From contig JAICSG010000065.1 of assembly GCA_025937035.1 (NCBI GenBank), forward strand, positions 1-11,420: DNA of 11,420 bases, read 5' to 3'. The stretch's first letter is position 1, and every line of letters begins with the position of its first letter. A model generated the notes under the pieces. It did not search any database and was not told the DNA's origin. It worked only from the letters and a program-made list of their open reading frames with translations. The translations under genes and the position numbers were made by a program. Shown here in pieces: positions 6,160 through 11,420 of this stretch. This DNA comes from Thermoanaerobaculia bacterium (GTDB lineage: Bacteria > Acidobacteriota > Thermoanaerobaculia > Multivoradales > UBA5704).

Positions 6160-7239
6160 ATGCTCAAGAAGAGACCTTCCACCCAGTTCGTCACCCCCCA
6201 CTCCTCGGCGCAACGCTGGCCGCGCCGCACCAGCGCGCCGTCCGTGTTCACGGCGTTCGTCGGCGGCCTGCAGGGAGCGCGAACCCCGGACGCGGACCTC
6301 TTCCACGACACCTGGCACGGCCTGCGGGCCGCGCTGGTCCAGGAGATGAAGCGGCGCGGGCTGTGGGAGAGCCCGCCCCACTATCTGGGGGTCTGCGGCT
6401 GGGAACGCTGGGACTCCGAGGCGCCGGCGGGCTCGGGCCCCGCCCGCGCCCAGAGCGCCCTGGGCGAGCTGGTCGCCGACTGCTACGCGTTCATCTTCGT
6501 CGACCGTTTGCAGAGCCTCAAGCGGCAGCTCGAGGAGAAGCCCGAGATCGACGGCCTCGTCCTGCTCAACATCCGGCACTTCCTGCACGAGCGGCAGAGA
6601 ATGCACGATCCGCTCGGCTTCCGGGTTTTCGAGATGTTGCAGACCGCGGTCGAGGAGGCCGTGGCCTCCGGAGATCTCCACGTCCTCGCCGGCGACCGCA
6701 AGATCCGCAACGACACCCTCCTGGGCTTCCGTCCCGCGGCCGCCCCCCTGGCCACGCCGGCCGACTGGGAACGGATCGTCCTCCATTGGAATGACGAGCT
6801 GATGCCGGGCCTGGTCACGGCGCAGACCCGCAGGCTGGCCGCGGTCGCCCGGCGGTTGCGGGAGCTCCTCCTGGAGCTGCCCGGGCTGGGCGTCGAGGCT
6901 TTCCGTTTCAAGGACCTCCTGGACCCTCTGAAGCGAGACGCGCGGGGGCGCTGGGCGACGCTCCTCGACGAGGAGGAAGGCGGCGGCGCCTCCGGGCAGA
7001 GCTTCGAGGAGATGGCGCGCCGCGTCTCGGCCTCCATCGAGCACCTGAAGGCGGACTCGCGCACCCGCAGCCAGCTCCGGACGCTCTGGCACCACCTCTG
7101 GCGGCAGCACGGAGAGGAAGCCCAGGAGGCCGGCCGCCCCTCGTCCTATCGCCAGCTCGGCCAGCGCCTGGAGATCCCCCGGGAGCGCCTCCCCGGCCTC
7201 TTCGATCTTTTGCGGCAGATCGTTCCGCGCCAGCGATAA
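6160..7239 (+). CDS. Uncharacterised helical cytoplasmic protein (359 aa)
   Basis: I do not recognise this family. The protein has no signal peptide or TM segment and is rich in Arg, Leu and Glu, so it is probably mostly helical. A central block at about 98-190 (FIFVDRLQSLKRQLEE, VLLNIRHFLHERQRMHDPLG, FRVFEMLQTAVEEAV, DRKIRNDTLLGF) looks like the most constrained part and loosely recalls the helices of sigma region 2. A C-terminal segment at 328-353 (SSYRQLGQRLEIPRERL) looks like a helix-turn-helix, similar in shape to sigma region 4. A sigma-like or DNA-binding regulatory role is therefore possible but unproven. ATG 6160 is the first start after an in-frame TAG at 6118; the ribosome site GGGAG is modest. 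It stands between the RiPP-like gene and the sigma/kinase pair, all on the plus strand, with a palindrome following its stop. Confidence 0.78.
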   Translation: MLKKRPSTQFVTPHSSAQRWPRRTSAPSVFTAFVGGLQGARTPDADLFHDTWHGLRAALVQEMKRRGLWESPPHYLGVCGWERWDSEAPAGSGPARAQSALGELVADCYAFIFVDRLQSLKRQLEEKPEIDGLVLLNIRHFLHERQRMHDPLGFRVFEMLQTAVEEAVASGDLHVLAGDRKIRNDTLLGFRPAAAPLATPADWERIVLHWNDELMPGLVTAQTRRLAAVARRLRELLLELPGLGVEAFRFKDLLDPLKRDARGRWATLLDEEEGGGASGQSFEEMARRVSASIEHLKADSRTRSQLRTLWHHLWRQHGEEAQEAGRPSSYRQLGQRLEIPRERLPGLFDLLRQIVPRQR

Positions 7240-7248
7240 CGCCGGCCC

Positions 7249-7260
7249 GGAAACGTTTCC
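7249..7260. promoter_or_regulatory. Perfect 12-bp palindrome GGAAACGTTTCC, operator-like
   Basis: The palindrome with a central CpG has the shape of LacI/GalR-family operators. It lies 9 bases after the stop of the 359-residue gene and about 100 bases before the sigma factor start. Flanking GCCGG (7241-7245) and CCGGC (7263-7267) extend it into an interrupted stem, so a terminator-like hairpin is an alternative. No LacI-type gene is in the window. Confidence 0.35.
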
Positions 7261-7324
7261 CCCCGGCCCGTCACCTTCTTCAGATCGCGACGTTCTGTCC
7301 ACGATCCACTTCTCCCGAGGCACT

Positions 7325-7357
7325 AAGGAGAGGTAAGATCCTTTCATGGTGCTATAG
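7325..7357 (+). promoter_or_regulatory. Leader with strong ribosome site and a three-codon mini-ORF before the sigma factor gene
   Basis: AAGGAGAGG at 7325-7333 lies 25 bases before the sigma factor ATG (7359), too far to serve it well. Between them is ATG GTG CTA TAG (7346-7357), whose stop ends one base before ATG 7359. The mini-ORF is 12 bases after the ribosome motif. Translating MVL and re-initiating at 7359 would couple the two. The last 8 bases before the ATG (GCTATAGC) are also a perfect palindrome. Confidence 0.33.
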
Positions 7358-7358
7358 C

Positions 7359-7912
7359 ATGGAGAGTGTCACCTACCTCCTGGAACGGTGGAGCGCCGGC
7401 GACCGGGCGGCGGCCGAGCGGTTGATGCCGCTCGTCTACGACCACCTGCGGCGGATCGCCGCCGCGCACCTGCGGCGCGGCCGGGGGGACCAGACGCTGC
7501 AGGCGACGGCGATCGTCCACGAGGCCTATCTGCGCCTCCAGGGGCAGGAGCAGGTGCCCTGGGCCAGCCGCGCGCACTTCTACGCCTTCGCCGCCCGCAT
7601 CATCCGCCAGATCCTCGTCGACCACGCGCGCCACCGGCACCGCCTCAAGCGCGGTGGGGGGGCCGCCCGGGTGACGCTCTCGGAGGCGATCGTCTGGGAG
7701 GAGGCCAAGAGCCCCGACGTGCTGGCCCTCGACCAGGCCCTGGAGCGGCTGGAGGAGCTCGACCGCCGCAAGGCCACCATCGTGGAGCTGCGGTTCTTCG
7801 CCGGCATGACGCTGGAGGAGACGGCCGGGGAGCTCGGCATCTCGATCGAGACCGTCGGTCGCGAGTGGCGCCGGGCGCGGGCCTGGCTCAGCGATCAACT
7901 GGCGGTGGGCGC

Positions 7913-7916
<4 letters not shown>
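7359..7916 (+). CDS. ECF RNA polymerase sigma factor, Sig-70_X6 type, partner of a Ser/Thr kinase
   Basis: This 185-residue protein matches the TIGR02999/sigma70_ECF pattern: VTYLLERWSAGDRAAAERL at 4-22, PLVYDHLRRIAAAHL at 24-38, TLQATAIVHEAYLRL at 46-60, then SRAHFYAFAARIIRQILVDHAR in region 2, and a region 4 with LDQALERLEELD, VELRFFAGMTLEETA and the recognition helix SIETVGREWRRARAWL. In region 2.2 the usual acidic DAED that contacts RNA polymerase is replaced by Q48-A-T50-A. In kinase-linked ECF factors such as EcfP of Vibrio parahaemolyticus, a threonine in this region must be phosphorylated by the partner kinase; the same is inferred here. ATG 7359 agrees with the family's N-terminus. 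The stop overlaps the kinase's GTG start by 4 bases (GTGA), giving translational coupling. Confidence 0.93.
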
Positions 7917-10705
<2,789 letters not shown>

Positions 10706-11420
10706 TTCCGAGGGTGATCGCGATCACCACGCCGTTGCTCAGGAAGAGCCGGGCCGTGGGAGAGAGCGAGGACAGCCACTCCTTCTGGCCGGCGGCGGCG
10801 AGCGGCAGGGTGAGCGCCGCGATCAGCGAGATCGCCGTGGTGAGGAAGTGGACCTCGTCCTTCGGCCCGCAGGCGAGCAGCCGCAGGCCGCCCGTGGCGA
10901 TCATGCCGCAGACCACCAGGAAGACCGCGCCCACGATCGGCCGCGGGATCAGCACCAGGAGCGTGCCCGTCTTGGGCGAGAGCCCGTAGAGCAGCAGGAT
11001 CCCCGCCGCCACCTGCACCACCCGACGGCTGGCGACCCGGGTGGTGGCGATCACCCCCATGTTCTGGGCGTAGGTGGTGAGCGGCAGCGCCCCGAACAGC
11101 GGCCCGATGGCCGACGCCAGCCCCTCGACCGTGATGCCGCGATGGATGTGCCGCATCCGGTAGGGGACCCCCGAGACCGCGCAGGTCCCGGCGTAGTCGC
11201 CGATCGACTCGGCGATCGAGCCCACGAAACCGATCACCACCCCGAAGACCGCCCCCGCCGCAAGCCGCCAGCCCATCCCCGGCCCGCCGAAAAGAAAGGG
11301 TTTTGGCAGCCCGATCCAGGGCGCCCGGGCGAGCGCGCCGAAATCCGCGAGCCCCAGGGCGCCGGCCACGATCACCCCCCAGAGCAACAGGCTGAAGAGG
11401 AGCGAGCCGCGGGCCAGCAC

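Noticed and set aside
6112..7347. 411-codon minus-strand frame over the 359-residue gene
   Set aside because: It is antisense to a frame with a plausible start and a helix-rich protein; its own translation lacks motifs. The plus choice is favoured but less certain than for the kinases.
7388..7912. Upstream in-frame extension of the TPR kinase frame
   Set aside because: It runs through the sigma factor gene in another frame and gives low-complexity Pro/Arg/Gly sequence. The GTG at 7913 with a 4-base overlap fits the family.

Overview
The window is high-GC DNA, probably from an environmental Acidobacteriota-like bacterium. The lineage is inferred from gene content: two large membrane Ser/Thr kinases (one with a PD40/TolB-like propeller, one with tetratricopeptide repeats), a Sig-70_X6-type ECF sigma factor fused by a 4-nt overlap to its kinase gene, an ECF sigma factor with a SnoaL-like tail, and a small GG-leader peptide gene. 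No rRNA, tRNA, CRISPR array, insertion sequence or origin was seen. No gene-free gap exceeds about 145 bases.

Layout. Left part, all minus strand: a DUF899 thioredoxin-like gene cut by the left edge (1-598) lies behind an ECF sigma factor with a SnoaL-like C-terminus (672-1586). Upstream of them come two secreted proteins: a DUF5648-like protein with a polyproline linker and a small Cys module (1732-2526), and a 12-cysteine protein (2594-3190). Both have a clearly lower GC content than the kinase genes. Next is a large kinase/TM/propeller protein (3334-5838).

Centre: only 37 bp from the kinase start, on the opposite strand, is an unlisted 58-residue ORF (5876-6052). It has the leader of a class I lanthipeptide-type RiPP precursor, a GG cleavage site and a Cys/Ser/Thr-rich core. 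No modifying enzyme or transporter is in view. It is followed by an unrecognised helical 359-residue protein (6160-7239).

Right part: an ECF sigma factor of the Sig-70_X6 type (7359-7916) and a kinase-TM-TPR protein (7913-10705) form a translationally coupled pair. The sigma factor lacks the acidic region 2.2 motif and carries Thr there, so phosphorylation by its partner kinase is a concrete hypothesis. The kinase gene ends tail-to-tail, overlapping by 53 bp, with an NCS2/NAT-family nucleobase permease that runs off the right edge.

The window reads as a signalling and secretion neighbourhood: two kinases, two alternative sigma factors, two secreted Cys-rich proteins and an orphan RiPP precursor. 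The most novel candidates are the RiPP precursor facing the kinase, the kinase missing its alpha-G region, and the Thr-bearing sigma/kinase pair.
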